DNA from: Sphingomonas gilva
GTDB lineage: Bacteria > Pseudomonadota > Alphaproteobacteria > Sphingomonadales > Sphingomonadaceae
Direction: 5' to 3'
Length of the DNA: 64,000 nt
Assembly (NCBI RefSeq): GCF_003515075.1
Contig: NZ_QWLV01000003.1
Location: 186,001 to 250,000, forward strand
In this document: piece by piece, positions 16,142 to 25,939 of the stretch
Numbering within the stretch: position 1 is the stretch's first letter
How the letters are laid out: each line of letters starts with the position of its first letter
The notes under the pieces: model-generated
Databases searched by the model: none
Told to the model about the DNA's origin: nothing
The model's input: only the letters and a program-made list of their open reading frames with translations
Made by a program: the position numbers and the translations under genes

Positions 16142-17154
16142 CGCCGCTTCCCCGCCGCTCTCGCGATCGTCAGCAGCTCCGCCGCCGCGCCCGCTTCGAT
16201 GGGGTCGGCGCGCATGATCGCGCGCTGGGCGGCGGCGGTGCGGGCGATCGCGGTGGCGATGCGGTCGCTCGTCCAGCCTCGCAGCTGCCGCTGGATCGCG
16301 GGCTTCTCCTTCCAGAAGATCGCCTTGGTGTCGGTCACGCGCTCGATGCTGTCGCCGCCGTCCACCTGCGATCGGAAGCCCGCCAGGCGGACGAGGTGGA
16401 CGCCGAACTGGCGCAGCACCATCACCATCGACGCGCCCTCCTCCTCGAGCCGCTGCAGCTCGCCCGCGACCGCGTCGGTGCGCCCGTCGAGCACCGCGGC
16501 GAACAGGCGGTTCATGTCCGCCTCGCCGGCATCCGCGCCGACCGCGTCAAGCGCCGCCATGTCGAGCGTCTGCGGCCGATCGGGCGCGGCGTCGAGATAG
16601 AGCGCCAGCTTCTCCAGCTCGCGGCGCAGCAGCAGCCGGTCCGGGCCCATGCCGGCGATCAGCCGCTGGGCGACCTCGGGATCGACTCGCAGGCCGAGCT
16701 CGCGCCCGATCGCCGCGGCGAGCGCATCGGCCTTGCCGCCCTCGGGCGCGTAGCTCGCATGGCCGATGGCGAGCGGCGAGGCGGCGACGAGCTTGACCGA
16801 CTGCGCGGTGGCGCGCAGCGCGCCGGTGAGGATCGCGACCGGGTTGCCGGCGGCCGGAACTTCAAGAAGTTCAGCTATGGACGCGGCGCACTCGTCGCCC
16901 GAAGCCGTTACGCGTACGAAACGGATTTCGCCGAACAGCCCCATCGACGCGGCTTCCTCGGCAAGGCGGCCGGGGTTCGATTTGAGCGTGGCGGCGTCGA
17001 TATCGATGCGCTCGGCCTCGGGCCCCATCGCCCGCGCGAGGCGTTCGAACTGGGCGGCCGATCCGGCCTCGTCGGGGCCGTAGAACAGGTAGAGGCGCAC
17101 CTGCGGATCGGGCCGGTCGAGCGCGCGCTCGATCTGGCCTTCCTTGAGGATCAC
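16138..17154 (-). CDS. holA: DNA polymerase III subunit delta
   Basis: A clamp-loader delta subunit of 338 residues. [22 protein letters not shown] at about residues 22-44 is the family start (YGxDE). The central region carries the expected fold without a full ATPase motif, and the C-terminal third is helical ([20 protein letters not shown]). Its start overlaps the stop of lptE by 4 nt. The order leuS-lptE-holA is usual in alphaproteobacteria. Confidence 0.9.
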   Translation of the reverse strand: MILKEGQIERALDRPDPQVRLYLFYGPDEAGSAAQFERLARAMGPEAERIDIDAATLKSNPGRLAEEAASMGLFGEIRFVRVTASGDECAASIAELLEVPAAGNPVAILTGALRATAQSVKLVAASPLAIGHASYAPEGGKADALAAAIGRELGLRVDPEVAQRLIAGMGPDRLLLRRELEKLALYLDAAPDRPQTLDMAALDAVGADAGEADMNRLFAAVLDGRTDAVAGELQRLEEEGASMVMVLRQFGVHLVRLAGFRSQVDGGDSIERVTDTKAIFWKEKPAIQRQLRGWTSDRIATAIARTAAAQRAIMRADPIEAGAAAELLTIARAAGKRR

Positions 17155-17651
17155 TGGCCGCCCTGCGTGCGCTCCGCATAGAGCGCGAGGCGCGCGACGA
17201 TCTGGTCGGCGACCGCCTCGGTCAGCCGCTCGAGCGCCGAGTTCTCCGCGGCGATGGTGGCATATTCGGATCCGACCGAATCGATCCCCGCGTCCGATCC
17301 GGCGGTGGCGTCGAGCACCACCGTGCCCCTGGCCAGCTCGACCAGGCGGTAGCGCGCGCGCAAGGTGCGGCGCTGGCGCGCGATCGAATCGTCGGCGCGC
17401 ACGCCCAGGCCGACGATCTGGTCGTCGAGCTCGACCTCGAGCCGATAGGCCGGCGTCGCCTCGCCCGACGCGGCGAGGCGGTCACGCAGCGCATTGCTCA
17501 TCAGCCAGCCGTTCTGGCCGGGCAGCTGATCGACCTCGACCGTCGCCAGCAGGCTCGCCACCGGCCCCGACGTCCCGTTCGAATAGAGCGGGCGCAGGCC
17601 GCATCCCGCGAGCAGCGGCGCGATGAGCAGCAGGAGCGCCGCGGCCCTCAT
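17151..17651 (-). CDS. lptE: LPS-assembly lipoprotein LptE
   Basis: The outer-membrane lipoprotein that plugs LptD during lipopolysaccharide insertion. It has 166 residues with a lipoprotein signal ending LLAGC (Cys at about residue 16), followed by GLRPLYS, the usual LptE start. The alternating strand pattern and the C-terminal helix ([19 protein letters not shown]) fit. It overlaps both leuS (upstream) and holA (downstream) by 4 nt, so the four minus-strand genes from DUF3576 to holA look like one operon. Confidence 0.9.
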   Translation of the reverse strand: MRAAALLLLIAPLLAGCGLRPLYSNGTSGPVASLLATVEVDQLPGQNGWLMSNALRDRLAASGEATPAYRLEVELDDQIVGLGVRADDSIARQRRTLRARYRLVELARGTVVLDATAGSDAGIDSVGSEYATIAAENSALERLTEAVADQIVARLALYAERTQGGQ

Positions 17652-20200
17652 GCCACGAGGTTCACGAGGCGATCGGGCACGACGATCACCTTCTTGGGCG
17701 CGCGCCCTTCGAGGAAGCGGACGACATTGTCGGACGAGAGCGCCGCCGCCTCGACATCCTCGCGCGCCGCGCCCTTGGGCATGGTCAGCGTGTCGCGCAG
17801 CTTGCCGTTGACCTGGATGGCGATCGTCACCTCGTCCTCGACCAGCAGCGCCGGATCGACCTGGGGCCAGGAAGCGTCGGCGATCAGCCCGGTCTCTCCC
17901 CAGGCCGCCCAGGCTTCCTCGGCGACATGCGGCGCCATCGGGGCGACGAGCAGCGCCAGTGCGCGGATCGCCGCGGTGCGCGAGGCCGATGGCTGGGCGC
18001 GCTCGATCGCATTGACCAGCTCGTAGAGCTTGGCGACGGCCTTGTTGAAGGCGAGCGCGTCGATATCGGCGGCGACGCCGGCGATGGTCTGGTGCAGCTT
18101 GCGGTCGAGCGCGGTGTCCGCGACGCCCCCTCCACCATTCGCCTGCGGCGAATGGTCCCCCTCGCCCGCCTTGCGGGGGAGGATTTCAGGGGAGGCGAAC
18201 AGTCGCCACAGCCGCTGGACGAAGCGCCACGAGCCTTCGATCCCCGCCTCGCTCCACGGCAGGTCGCGCTCGGGCGGGCTGTCGGAGAGCATGAACCAGC
18301 GCACCGCGTCCGCGCCATATTGGTCGACGATCGGGCCGGGCTCGACGGTGTTGCGCTTGGACTTGGACATCTTCTCGACGCGGCCCAGTTCGACAGCTTC
18401 GCCGGTGGCGATTTCCCTGCCGTTTCGCACTTCGCCCGGGCTCAGCCAGCGGCCGTCCGCCGCCTTGTAGGTCTCGTGCGTCACCATCCCTTGGGTGAAC
18501 AGCCCGGCAAAGGGCTCGGCGACGTCGAGCTTGCCGAGATGCTTCAGCGCGCGCGTCCAGAAGCGGGCGTAGAGCAGATGGAGGATCGCATGCTCGACCC
18601 CGCCGATATACTGGCCGACCGGCAGCCATTTCTCCGCCTCGGCCCGGTCGAACGCCTTGTCATCGGGCTGGCTGGCGAAGCGGATGAAATACCAGGAGGA
18701 ATCGACGAAGGTGTCCAGCGTATCGGTCTCGCGCCGCGCCTTGGCCCCGCATTGCGGGCAATCGACATGCTTCCATGTCGGATGGCGATCGAGCGGATTG
18801 CCGGGCACGTCGAAGCCGACATCCTCGGGCAGCACCACCGGCAATTGATCGCGCGGCACCGGCACCGCGCCGCACGCGTCGCAATGGATGATCGGGATCG
18901 GCGTGCCCCAATAGCGCTGGCGGCTGACGCCCCAGTCGCGCAGGCGATAGACCGTCGAGCCGCGGCCCCAGCCTTCCGCCTCGGCGCGTTCGATCACCGC
19001 GCGCTTGGCGTCTTCGACGTCCATCCCGTCGAGGAACCCCGAATTCACCACCGCGCCGAGGCCGGTATAGGCGGCATCACCTTCGAACACCGGATCGGCG
19101 CTGTCGCCGTCGGCGACGACGCGGCGCACTTCGAGCCCATATCTGCGCGCGAATTCCAGGTCGCGCTGGTCGTGCGCGGGCACGCCCATCACCGCGCCCG
19201 AGCCGTAGTCCATCAGCACGAAATTGGCGATATAGACCGGCAGCGTCCAACCGTCGTCGAACGGGTGCAGCACTTCCAGGCCGGTATCGAAGCCCAGCTT
19301 CTCCTGAGTATCGAGTTCCGCCGCCGTGGTGCCGCCCGCCTTGCATTGCTCGATGAACGCGGCTGCGTCGGGCTGCCGGCCGGCGATCTCGCGCGCGATC
19401 GGATGATCGGGCGAGATCGCGACGAAGCTCGCGCCGAAGATCGTGTCGGGCCGGGTCGAATAGACCTCGATGCTCTCGGCAAGCGGCGCCAGCGGGGCGA
19501 AGCGGAAGGTCAGCCCCCGGCTGCGCCCGATCCAGTTTTCCTGCATCAGCCGCACCTTGTCGGGCCACTGGTCGAGCGATTGCAGGCCTTCGAGCAGCTC
19601 GTCGGCGAAGTCGGTGATCTTCAGGAACCACTGGTTGAGCTTGCGCTTCTCGACCAGCGCGCCCGAACGCCAGCCGCGCCCGTCGATCACCTGCTCGTTG
19701 GCGAGCACGGTATTGTCGACCGGATCCCAGTTGACCGCCGATTCCTTGCGATAGACCAGGCCGGCGTCGAGCAGATCGAGGAACAGCGCCTGTTCGTGGC
19801 CGTAATAATCGGGCTCGCAGGTGGCGAGCTCGCGGCTCCAGTCGAGCGCGAAGCCCAGCCGCTTCAGCTCGGCCTTCATCGTCGCGATGTTGGCGCGGGT
19901 CCAGTTGCCCGGGTGCACGCCCTTTTCCATCGCGGCGTTCTCGGCCGGCATGCCGAACGCGTCCCACCCCATCGGATGGAGCACGGCATGGCCGGTCATC
20001 CGCCGATAGCGCGCCAGGACATCGCCCATCGTATAGTTGCGGACGTGTCCCATATGGATGCGCCCCGAAGGATAGGGAAACATCTCAAGCACATAGGATC
20101 GCGGACCGGCGCTGTCGCTGTCCGCGCGGAAGCATTGGGCCGCGTCCCAGGCGGCCTGCCAGCGGGCGTCCGCCGCAAGCGGGTTGAAGCGCACCGCCAT
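17648..20200 (-). CDS. leuS: Leucyl-tRNA synthetase with an in-frame palindromic repeat insertion
   Basis: Charges tRNA-Leu. It has 850 residues from ATG 20200 ([15 protein letters not shown]). The class I HIGH-type motif is [16 protein letters not shown] (about 42-57) and the KMSKS motif is [12 protein letters not shown] (about 610-621). The editing domain is present between them (zinc-ribbon-like CDACGAVP and CPQCGAKA). The odd feature is residues about 670-693 ([20 protein letters not shown] and flanking glycines), encoded by a 61-nt palindromic repeat that is otherwise intergenic; normal family sequence ([16 protein letters not shown]) resumes directly after. The insertion keeps the frame and lies between catalytic and anticodon-binding domains, so the enzyme is probably functional. 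Confidence 0.95.
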   Translation of the reverse strand: MAVRFNPLAADARWQAAWDAAQCFRADSDSAGPRSYVLEMFPYPSGRIHMGHVRNYTMGDVLARYRRMTGHAVLHPMGWDAFGMPAENAAMEKGVHPGNWTRANIATMKAELKRLGFALDWSRELATCEPDYYGHEQALFLDLLDAGLVYRKESAVNWDPVDNTVLANEQVIDGRGWRSGALVEKRKLNQWFLKITDFADELLEGLQSLDQWPDKVRLMQENWIGRSRGLTFRFAPLAPLAESIEVYSTRPDTIFGASFVAISPDHPIAREIAGRQPDAAAFIEQCKAGGTTAAELDTQEKLGFDTGLEVLHPFDDGWTLPVYIANFVLMDYGSGAVMGVPAHDQRDLEFARRYGLEVRRVVADGDSADPVFEGDAAYTGLGAVVNSGFLDGMDVEDAKRAVIERAEAEGWGRGSTVYRLRDWGVSRQRYWGTPIPIIHCDACGAVPVPRDQLPVVLPEDVGFDVPGNPLDRHPTWKHVDCPQCGAKARRETDTLDTFVDSSWYFIRFASQPDDKAFDRAEAEKWLPVGQYIGGVEHAILHLLYARFWTRALKHLGKLDVAEPFAGLFTQGMVTHETYKAADGRWLSPGEVRNGREIATGEAVELGRVEKMSKSKRNTVEPGPIVDQYGADAVRWFMLSDSPPERDLPWSEAGIEGSWRFVQRLWRLFASPEILPRKAGEGDHSPQANGGGGVADTALDRKLHQTIAGVAADIDALAFNKAVAKLYELVNAIERAQPSASRTAAIRALALLVAPMAPHVAEEAWAAWGETGLIADASWPQVDPALLVEDEVTIAIQVNGKLRDTLTMPKGAAREDVEAAALSSDNVVRFLEGRAPKKVIVVPDRLVNLVA
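18125..18185 (-). repeat. Palindromic repeat copy 1, in frame inside leuS
   Basis: This 61-nt element reads on the minus strand AATCCTCCCC, variable palindrome, AGGGGGACC, second palindrome (ATTCGCC-gca-GGCGAAT), GGTGGAGGGGG. The same framework occurs at 61854-61904 and, inverted, at 62252-62301 around the DUF559 gene. Here it adds about 20 codons to LeuS without shifting the frame. Confidence 0.85.
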
Positions 20201-20210
20201 TGGAGGGACC

Positions 20211-20645
20211 TTAGCCGATGGCGCCGCGGCGCAGGTCGCGGGCGCGGGTGAGGATGATATCCTCCAGCTTCTGCACCGTCGCCGCCTGCACCGGCGCATC
20301 GAGCCACTGGCCGTTGGTGTTGGTCTGGCGCGCCATCGCGACGCTGAGCGCATCGGCGCGCAGATCGGTGCCGAGCACGGTGACGGTCACCTTGACCCGC
20401 TCGTTCGGCGTCTGCGGGTTCACATACCAGTCGGAGACGATCACCCCGCCGTTCGAATCGGTCTGGGTCAGCGGCATGAACGACAGCGAATCGAGCGCGG
20501 CGCGCCAGATATAGCTGTTGACGCCGATCGTGGTGAGCTGCGCGGGCGCGAGCTGGGCCGAAGGACGGTCCTTGCCGCCGCAGGCGGTAAGCAGGGCGAT
20601 CGCGGCGGTGAGCGACGCGGTGCGCAACAGGCGGCGGCGGGACAT
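20211..20645 (-). CDS. DUF3576 lipoprotein-like protein
   Basis: A 144-residue exported protein. ATG 20645 has AGAGG 6 nt upstream; an ATG at 20681 is also in frame. A Tat-like or lipoprotein signal ([23 protein letters not shown]) ends in a lipobox with Cys at about residue 22. The mature part ([40 protein letters not shown]) matches the DUF3576 family, which is of unknown function and usually sits directly upstream of leuS and lptE. The link to envelope assembly is by location only. Confidence 0.88.
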   Translation of the reverse strand: MSRRRLLRTASLTAAIALLTACGGKDRPSAQLAPAQLTTIGVNSYIWRAALDSLSFMPLTQTDSNGGVIVSDWYVNPQTPNERVKVTVTVLGTDLRADALSVAMARQTNTNGQWLDAPVQAATVQKLEDIILTRARDLRRGAIG

Positions 20646-20828
20646 GGTCGACCTCTTAAGAAAAGCTGGGTTCATACGCACCTCTATAAAGCGCGGAGCG
20701 TGCCGGCAAGCGGCACTGACGCGCCCGAGTCTGTGGGCCTTTTGCCACAGGTCGCGGAAAAGGAGTCTTCGGCGTGGCGCGGCCGGAACGAATCATGGTA
20801 GCGAAGGTCTTGAAGGGGTGAGGATTCG

Positions 20829-21539
20829 ATGATCGCACGTCGCGCGATTGCAGCTGGAACGCTGGGGGCATTGATCGCCGCCGGCGTCGCGCTCGCGCCC
20901 GCGACCGGCGCCCCGCAGGACGGCCGCGTGACCAAGCGGTCGCCGTCCCTGGCCCGCGGAATCGGCAGTTTTACGCCCGCTGCGGGCGATCCCAAGCTCG
21001 CCGCGGCGCTCGCCGCCGCGGGTGTCGACGGCAATGGCTTCCGCTTCACCCCGTCCGAAGCGCGGCGCAACGGCAAGCGTCCGATCACCGTCGCGGTGCG
21101 CGCGCGCAGCAACACGAGTCGCAGCCAGGCCGAGCGAGTCGCAGCCGCCGCGCCGACGGTGGGCCTGACGCCGATCGCGTATAATCTGGGCGTCGCCGTC
21201 GGCTGGAAGCGTTTCGCGCTCTCGGGCGACCTCGCGCGCGTCGACCTCGCCGGGCTGCCGGGCAGCCGCGAATCGGTCGATGTCGGGGTCAGCTATACCG
21301 GCAAGCGGGCGAGCGCGCGGGTCAAGGCGGGGGCGGACCGGCCGGTCGGATCGGCGCCGGCGCTGGTGGCCGAGGATCCGAGCTATTCGGTCGATCTGGG
21401 CGGCTCCTATTCGCTGACCCGCAACCTCGATGTGACCGCGGGCGTGCGCTATTCGAGCGACCGCGAGCGGATCCAGCCGATCGAGGACAATCGCCGCGAT
21501 TCGCAGGCGGTCTATATCGGAACGGCGTTCCGCTTCTGA
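20829..21539 (+). CDS. Exported beta-barrel-like hypothetical protein
   Basis: A 236-residue protein with a signal peptide (MIARRAIAAGTLGALIAAGV, cleavage after ATGAPQ or nearby). The C-terminal half alternates polar and non-polar residues in strands such as YNLGVAVGWKRFALSGDLARV and YSVDLGGSYSLTRNLDVTAG, and the protein ends in Phe (GTAFRF), the usual outer-membrane barrel end. The first 60 mature residues are basic and of low complexity. No family was recognised. It is divergent from the DUF3576 gene. Confidence 0.7.
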   Translation: MIARRAIAAGTLGALIAAGVALAPATGAPQDGRVTKRSPSLARGIGSFTPAAGDPKLAAALAAAGVDGNGFRFTPSEARRNGKRPITVAVRARSNTSRSQAERVAAAAPTVGLTPIAYNLGVAVGWKRFALSGDLARVDLAGLPGSRESVDVGVSYTGKRASARVKAGADRPVGSAPALVAEDPSYSVDLGGSYSLTRNLDVTAGVRYSSDRERIQPIEDNRRDSQAVYIGTAFRF

Positions 21540-21570
21540 GTTCGCTGGAGTTTGGTTCGCCCAACCCGCG

Positions 21571-21616
21571 CCCCGGAACATGCCTGTCCTGAGCCTGTCG
21601 AAGGGTCCGGGGTGAC
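21571..21616 (+). repeat. Dispersed intergenic repeat, copy A
   Basis: This 46-nt unit (CCCCGGAACA to GGTGAC, containing CCTGTCCTGAGCCTGTCGAA) is nearly repeated at 34618-34662, and a related inverted form is at 59783-59830. It forms a hairpin between CCCCGGA and TCCGGGG ends. It lies between convergent genes and may act as a transcription barrier. Confidence 0.75.
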
Positions 21617-21618
21617 GA

Positions 21619-22149
21619 TCACTCCTCTTCCGATGACTTTGGCTTGGGCATCCAGGCGTCGATCGCCGCCCATCCGTGCAGCCTGAGCGATCCGAGGCGT
21701 CGGAAACCGCGCGCATCCATGCCGCCGAGCGCGACTGCGGGAATTTCGATCCCGCGCAGCATCAATCCCAGCCTGACCGGGCCCAGCGTCCGCGCGCCGG
21801 GGTGCGAACGAGTCGGGAAGACGGGCGATACGAAGATCAGGTCCGCGCCGGCGCGGGCGGCGGCGATCGCTTCGATGCGCGAATGGACCGGGCGGGAGAG
21901 CAGGCCGTGAGAGCGACGGGCCGTACGGCCGTGAATCCCGTCCGCGCCCGGCAGCGCGTCGCCGGTCACTAGCAATGTCAGCCGCCGCCGCCGCGCGATC
22001 CGGCGGATGCGCTCGAACAGCGCGCGCCGCTCGGCCGGGGGCGTGGCATAGTGACGGAACACCACGCCCGCGCCGCGCGGCAACCGCGCGAGCGCGTCCC
22101 ACAACCCCTCCCCCATCCGCTCGTCGGTCATCAGCCACAGCCGGGGCAT
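21619..22149 (-). CDS. Thiamine-phosphate synthase / TenI-like protein
   Basis: A TIM-barrel protein of 176 residues from ATG 22149 (MPRLWLMTDERM); ATG 22173 would add eight residues. The phosphate-loop segment FVSPVFPTRSHPGARTLGP and the following VALGGMDARGF match ThiE/TenI. However, the usual pyrimidine-binding QxR and Asn-Asp motifs are replaced (FRHYATP, VTGDA), so the classic thiamine-phosphate synthase reaction is uncertain. Sphingomonads often carry such a divergent member. It converges on the barrel-like gene. Confidence 0.75.
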   Translation of the reverse strand: MPRLWLMTDERMGEGLWDALARLPRGAGVVFRHYATPPAERRALFERIRRIARRRRLTLLVTGDALPGADGIHGRTARRSHGLLSRPVHSRIEAIAAARAGADLIFVSPVFPTRSHPGARTLGPVRLGLMLRGIEIPAVALGGMDARGFRRLGSLRLHGWAAIDAWMPKPKSSEEE

Positions 22150-22196
22150 TGAACGGGGGTGGCGGGCGCGCATGGGGCTGCCTATAGCGGCGCGCG

Positions 22197-22865
22197 ATGA
22201 CGACCGACACCGCCGCGAGCCGCCTTGCCGATATTCAGACGCGCATCGCCAGGGCGGCCGGGCTCGCCGGGCGCGAACCCCGCGACGTCGCGCTGATCGC
22301 GGTGTCCAAGACGCACGACGCCGACGCGATCCGCCCGCTCATCGCCGCGGGAGCCCGCCTGTTCGGCGAGAATCGCGTGCAGGAGGCCGAGGCCAAATGG
22401 CCCGCGCTGCGGGCCGAGGCGCCGGATATCGCGCTCCACCTTGTCGGCCAGCTGCAATCGAACAAGGCCGAGGATGCGGTGCGGCTGTTCGACGCGATCC
22501 ACGCGGTCGACCGTCCGTCGCTGGTCGAGGCGCTGGGCAAGGCGATGGCGCGCACCGGCAGGCGCCCCGATTGCTTCATCCAGGTCAATATCGGCGACGA
22601 AGCGCAAAAGGGCGGCTGCGCCGTCGCCGATCTGCCCGCGTTGCTCGATCGCGCCCGCGAAGCCGGCCTGCCGGTCGCCGGGCTGATGTGCCTGCCGCCC
22701 GCCGGTCTGGAGCCCGCCCCCTATTTCGCGCTGCTGGCGAAGCTGGCGCGCGAGCATGGGCTGGCGGGGCTCAGCATGGGCATGTCGGGCGATTTCGAGA
22801 CCGCGGTGACGATCGGCGCGACGCATGTTCGCATCGGCGCCGCCCTGTTCGGTGAGCGCGCATGA
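22197..22865 (+). CDS. YggS/PROSC-family pyridoxal-phosphate homeostasis protein
   Basis: A 222-residue PLP-binding TIM-barrel protein that buffers free pyridoxal phosphate. The PLP lysine is in IAVSKTHDADAIRPLI (Lys at about residue 37). Other family motifs are FGENRVQEAEAKWPAL, LHLVGQLQSNK, FIQVNIGDEAQKGG and LSMGMSGDFETAV, with AIRIG-type phosphate binding (THVRIGAALFG) at the end. The stop overlaps the next start (GCATGA), so it forms an operon with the HAD gene. Confidence 0.93.
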   Translation: MTTDTAASRLADIQTRIARAAGLAGREPRDVALIAVSKTHDADAIRPLIAAGARLFGENRVQEAEAKWPALRAEAPDIALHLVGQLQSNKAEDAVRLFDAIHAVDRPSLVEALGKAMARTGRRPDCFIQVNIGDEAQKGGCAVADLPALLDRAREAGLPVAGLMCLPPAGLEPAPYFALLAKLAREHGLAGLSMGMSGDFETAVTIGATHVRIGAALFGERA

Positions 22866-23539
22866 AGCCCAACGCGATAATCTTCGATTTCGACGGCGTG
22901 CTGCTGGAGAGCGAATATGCCGGAAATCTGCACCTGGCCGAGACGTTGACGTCATTGGGCCATCCGGTCTCCACCGAGGAGGCGATGGCCAGGTTCATGG
23001 GGCTCGCCGGTCCTGATTTCCACGCCGCGATCGAGCGGCATATCGGCGGGCCGATCCCCGAGGCGTTCCACGACAGCCGGCGCGCCGAGGATGCGCGCGT
23101 GGCGGCCGACGGGCTGGAGGCGGTGGCCGGCGCGATCGCCTTCGTCCGCGCGCTGCCGGCCGATCTGCCGCGCGCGGTCGCGTCCTCCAGCTCGATCGCG
23201 TGGATCGACCGGCACCTGCGCCATCTCGGCCTGCGCGAGGCGTTCGGCGAGCACATCTATTCGGGGCGCGAGCATGTCGCGCGCGGCAAGCCGGCGCCCG
23301 ATATCTATCTTCATGCCGCCCAGCAGCTCGGCGTGCCGATCGAAGATACGCTGATCATCGAGGATTCGCCCGTCGGCGTCACCGGCGCGGTGGCGTCCGG
23401 CGCGATGGTGGTGGGCTTGTGCGCAGGGCGTCACTGCCCGCCCGATCATGCCGCGGTGCTGCGCGCGAAGGGCGTCGAGCACATCGCCCGCGGCTTCGAC
23501 GAGATCGCCGCGATGATCGGGCTGACGCTTCCCGTTTAG
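22862..23539 (+). CDS. HAD-superfamily phosphatase (beta-phosphoglucomutase-like subfamily)
   Basis: A 225-residue hydrolase. The nucleophile motif is FDFDGVLLESE (Asp at about residue 8), motif II lies in AVASSSSIAWI, the lysine is in ARGKPAPDIYLHAAQ and the acidic motif is LIIEDSPVGVTGA. The helical cap (residues 18-85) is of the type in phosphoglycolate phosphatase and beta-phosphoglucomutase relatives. The substrate is unknown. It is coupled to yggS. Confidence 0.9.
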   Translation: MKPNAIIFDFDGVLLESEYAGNLHLAETLTSLGHPVSTEEAMARFMGLAGPDFHAAIERHIGGPIPEAFHDSRRAEDARVAADGLEAVAGAIAFVRALPADLPRAVASSSSIAWIDRHLRHLGLREAFGEHIYSGREHVARGKPAPDIYLHAAQQLGVPIEDTLIIEDSPVGVTGAVASGAMVVGLCAGRHCPPDHAAVLRAKGVEHIARGFDEIAAMIGLTLPV

Positions 23540-23643
23540 TTTGGGCCCATGGCATGGGCAAAGCCCATGCCCGCCGGTCGGGCAGCGCCCGCCGGCCGGC
23601 TTGCGCTGGTCGGGCGGACCTTCGGTCTGCCCGGCGCTGCGCC
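23540..23643. repeat. Convergent spacer of stacked hairpins
   Basis: No gene is present. A perfect 9-bp stem with an AAA loop (23551-23571) is followed by a G/C-rich stem-loop and a third hairpin (GGGCGGACC/GGTCTGCCC, about 23613-23633). The spacer separates the convergent HAD and parB genes, and probably terminates both. It resembles the hairpin cluster at 1-120. Confidence 0.6.
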
Positions 23644-24546
23644 CTAGATCCGCTCGCCCGACAGCCGCTGGCAGATCATGTCGAGCTGGTCGAGCGTCGA
23701 ATAGGCGAGGCTGAGCGTGCCGCCCTTGGGGCTGTGCGCGATCCTGACCTTGAGGCCGAGCAGGTCGCCCAGCTGGGTCTCCAGCGCGGCGACGTCGGAG
23801 GGCATGCTCTTGAACTCGAGCGGCGCCTGGCGCGGGCGGCGCGATCCCTTGGCGGCGCGCGCGAGCGATTCGGCCTCGCGCACCGAAAGCCCCTCCTCGG
23901 CGATGCGATCGGCCAGCGCCTCGGCCTCGGGCGCGCCGACCAGCGCGCGGGCATGGCCCATCTGGATCTCGCCACGCACGACATGGTCGAGCACCGGCTT
24001 TGGAAGTTCAAGCAATCTCAACAGGTTGGCCACATGGCTGCGCGACTTGTGGACCAGCCGCGCCAGCGCTTCCTGGGTGTGGCCGAACTGGCCGATCAGC
24101 TTGGCATAGGCCTGCGCCTCCTCGACCGCGTTCAGATCCTCGCGCTGGATGTTCTCGACGAGCGCGATCTCGAGCGTTTCGGCTTCGGTGAAATCGCGGA
24201 CGATCGCGGGGATCTCGTGCAGATGCGCGCGCTGCGCCGCACGCCAGCGGCGCTCGCCCGCGACGATCTGGTAGCGGTCGTCCTTCGGCCGCACCACGAT
24301 CGGCTGGATGACGCCGCGCGCGCCGATCGAACGGGCCAGCTCGTCGAGCGCGGCGTCGTCGAAATGCCGGCGCGGCTGTTCGGGATGCGGCGCGATCGCG
24401 CCGACCGGCAGCATGCGGATCGATCCGTCGGCGGGCGCGCCGTCTTGCTGCGGGCCGATCGGCTGCTCGCGCGCGACATCGCCCAACAGCGCGCTCAATC
24501 CCCGCCCCAGCCCGGCGGGCCGCTTGCCCCTCGCCGCCTCGCTCAT
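23644..24546 (-). CDS. parB: Chromosome-partitioning protein ParB
   Basis: A 300-residue CTP-dependent DNA clamp that loads at parS and organises the origin region. It starts MSEAARGKRPAGLGRGLSALL, the usual ParA-stimulating N-terminus. The CTP/parB motifs follow: PHPEQPRRHFDD, GVIQPIVVRP, GERRWRAAQ (about 112-120) and LVENIQREDLNAVEEAQAY. The helix-turn-helix is in HTQEALARLVHKSRSHVANLL, and the C-terminal dimerisation domain ends LDMICQRLSGERI. It overlaps parA by 4 nt. Three parS-like sites lie nearby. Confidence 0.96.
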   Translation of the reverse strand: MSEAARGKRPAGLGRGLSALLGDVAREQPIGPQQDGAPADGSIRMLPVGAIAPHPEQPRRHFDDAALDELARSIGARGVIQPIVVRPKDDRYQIVAGERRWRAAQRAHLHEIPAIVRDFTEAETLEIALVENIQREDLNAVEEAQAYAKLIGQFGHTQEALARLVHKSRSHVANLLRLLELPKPVLDHVVRGEIQMGHARALVGAPEAEALADRIAEEGLSVREAESLARAAKGSRRPRQAPLEFKSMPSDVAALETQLGDLLGLKVRIAHSPKGGTLSLAYSTLDQLDMICQRLSGERI

Positions 24547-25322
24547 GCCGCCTCCGCCGGTTTGGGCAGCCGGCCGATCAGCTCGCGCGCCAGTGCCATA
24601 TAGGCCTCCGATCCGGCGCAGCGGATGTCGTAGATCAGCGCCGGCATGCCGTGGCTGGGCGCCTCGGACAGGCGCACGTTGCGCGGGATCACCGTCTTGA
24701 ACACGGCGCTGCCCAGGCAGGCGCGGACATCGTCGGCGACCTGGTCGGTCAGGCGGTTGCGGCGGTCGAACATGGTGAGCGCGACCCCGAGGATCGACAG
24801 ATCGGGATTGAACCGCTCGCGGATGCGCTCGACCGTCTGGAGCAGCTGGCTCAAGCCTTCGAGCGCGAAGAACTCGCATTGCAGCGGCACCAGCAGCGCG
24901 CGCGCAGCGACCATCGCGTTGATCGTCAGCAGCCCGAGCGACGGCGGGCAATCGATCAGCACGATATCCCAGCGATGCTCGGCTTCGGCGAAGGCGCGTT
25001 CGAGACGGTGGGTGCGCTGTTCGTAATCGACCAGCTCGATCTCGGCGCCCGAAAGGTCGACCGTCGCGGGCACGATATCGAGCCGGGGAACACGCGTCGC
25101 TATGGCGGCATCCGTCAACGTCGCCTCGCCGATCAGCACGTCATAGGTGGAAGCGGTGCGATCGGCCTGGGCGATGCCCAGACCCGTGGAAGCGTTTCCC
25201 TGCGGATCGAGATCGACGAGCAGCACGCGCCACCCCGTGGCTGCAAGGGCGGTGGCGAGATTGATCGCCGTGGTCGTCTTGCCCACCCCGCCCTTCTGGT
25301 TGGCGATCGCGACGCGAATCAT
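24543..25322 (-). CDS. parA: Chromosome-partitioning ATPase ParA
   Basis: A 259-residue deviant Walker-A ATPase. NQKGGVGKTTTAINLA (about 8-23) holds the signature lysine, VDLDPQGNASTGLG the switch region and LIDCPPSLGLLTINA the Walker B. Start ATG 25322 ([12 protein letters not shown]) overlaps the rsmG stop; longer frames extend into rsmG. It drives origin segregation with ParB. Confidence 0.96.
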   Translation of the reverse strand: MIRVAIANQKGGVGKTTTAINLATALAATGWRVLLVDLDPQGNASTGLGIAQADRTASTYDVLIGEATLTDAAIATRVPRLDIVPATVDLSGAEIELVDYEQRTHRLERAFAEAEHRWDIVLIDCPPSLGLLTINAMVAARALLVPLQCEFFALEGLSQLLQTVERIRERFNPDLSILGVALTMFDRRNRLTDQVADDVRACLGSAVFKTVIPRNVRLSEAPSHGMPALIYDIRCAGSEAYMALARELIGRLPKPAEAA

Positions 25323-25939
25323 GGAGTTCTCCTCGCTACCTTGGTGGCGACAATGATTTTCGAGCCCGGTTCGGTGATGCTCTGTTCCACGTGAAACACA
25401 CCATGCCACGTCGCTCGTGCGCTTACCAGTTCATCATCCGCATTTCGCCCCTTGGGAAGCACCCAGATCGTGTCGGATGCGGCGAGATGGTGCGCCATGT
25501 CGAGCAACATCGGGAGAGAGGCTACCGCGCGCGCGGATATCACCGCCGCCTTACCGTCGATCTTGCGGATGTCTCGCTGTTCGACCTGGACGTGCGGAAG
25601 ATCAAGGGCCCGCGCTGCCCTGTCGAGGAAGTCGGCACGCTTGCGGCGAGGTTCGACCAACACCATCGGCGCATCTCGCAAGATCGCCAGAACCATCCCC
25701 GGCAATCCCGCGCCCGAGCCGATATCGACCCATAAGGCGGGCGAGGAAGCCCAGCTCAACAACTGCGCCGAATCGGCGATATGGCGCGTCCAGATATGCT
25801 CGACCGAAGCGGGCGCGATCAAATTCTGCCGGCTGTTCTCGGAGATGAGCAGGCCGACGAACCTCTCCAGCTTAGCCCATGCTCCACGTGAAACATCGAA
25901 GCTGCTGCGAAGCCACTCGCGCGCCTGTTCTTCGGTCAT
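25319..25939 (-). CDS. rsmG: 16S rRNA (guanine527-N7)-methyltransferase RsmG
   Basis: A 206-residue SAM-dependent methyltransferase. SAM-binding motif I is [16 protein letters not shown] (about 70-85), followed by [12 protein letters not shown]; the N-terminal helical part has [15 protein letters not shown]. Two parS-like sites are embedded in its coding sequence. It overlaps mnmG upstream and parA downstream by 4 nt each, the standard origin-proximal gene order. Confidence 0.94.
   Translation of the reverse strand: MTEEQAREWLRSSFDVSRGAWAKLERFVGLLISENSRQNLIAPASVEHIWTRHIADSAQLLSWASSPALWVDIGSGAGLPGMVLAILRDAPMVLVEPRRKRADFLDRAARALDLPHVQVEQRDIRKIDGKAAVISARAVASLPMLLDMAHHLAASDTIWVLPKGRNADDELVSARATWHGVFHVEQSITEPGSKIIVATKVARRTP
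25382..25397. promoter_or_regulatory. parS-like site 1
   Basis: TGTTCCACGTGAAACA differs at one base from the widespread parS consensus TGTTTCACGTGAAACA. It lies in the 3' part of rsmG, 60 bases upstream of parA. Confidence 0.8.
25880..25895. promoter_or_regulatory. parS-like site 2
   Basis: TGCTCCACGTGAAACA, two differences from the parS consensus, lies in the 5' part of rsmG. The CCACGTGAAACA half is fully conserved. Confidence 0.7.
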
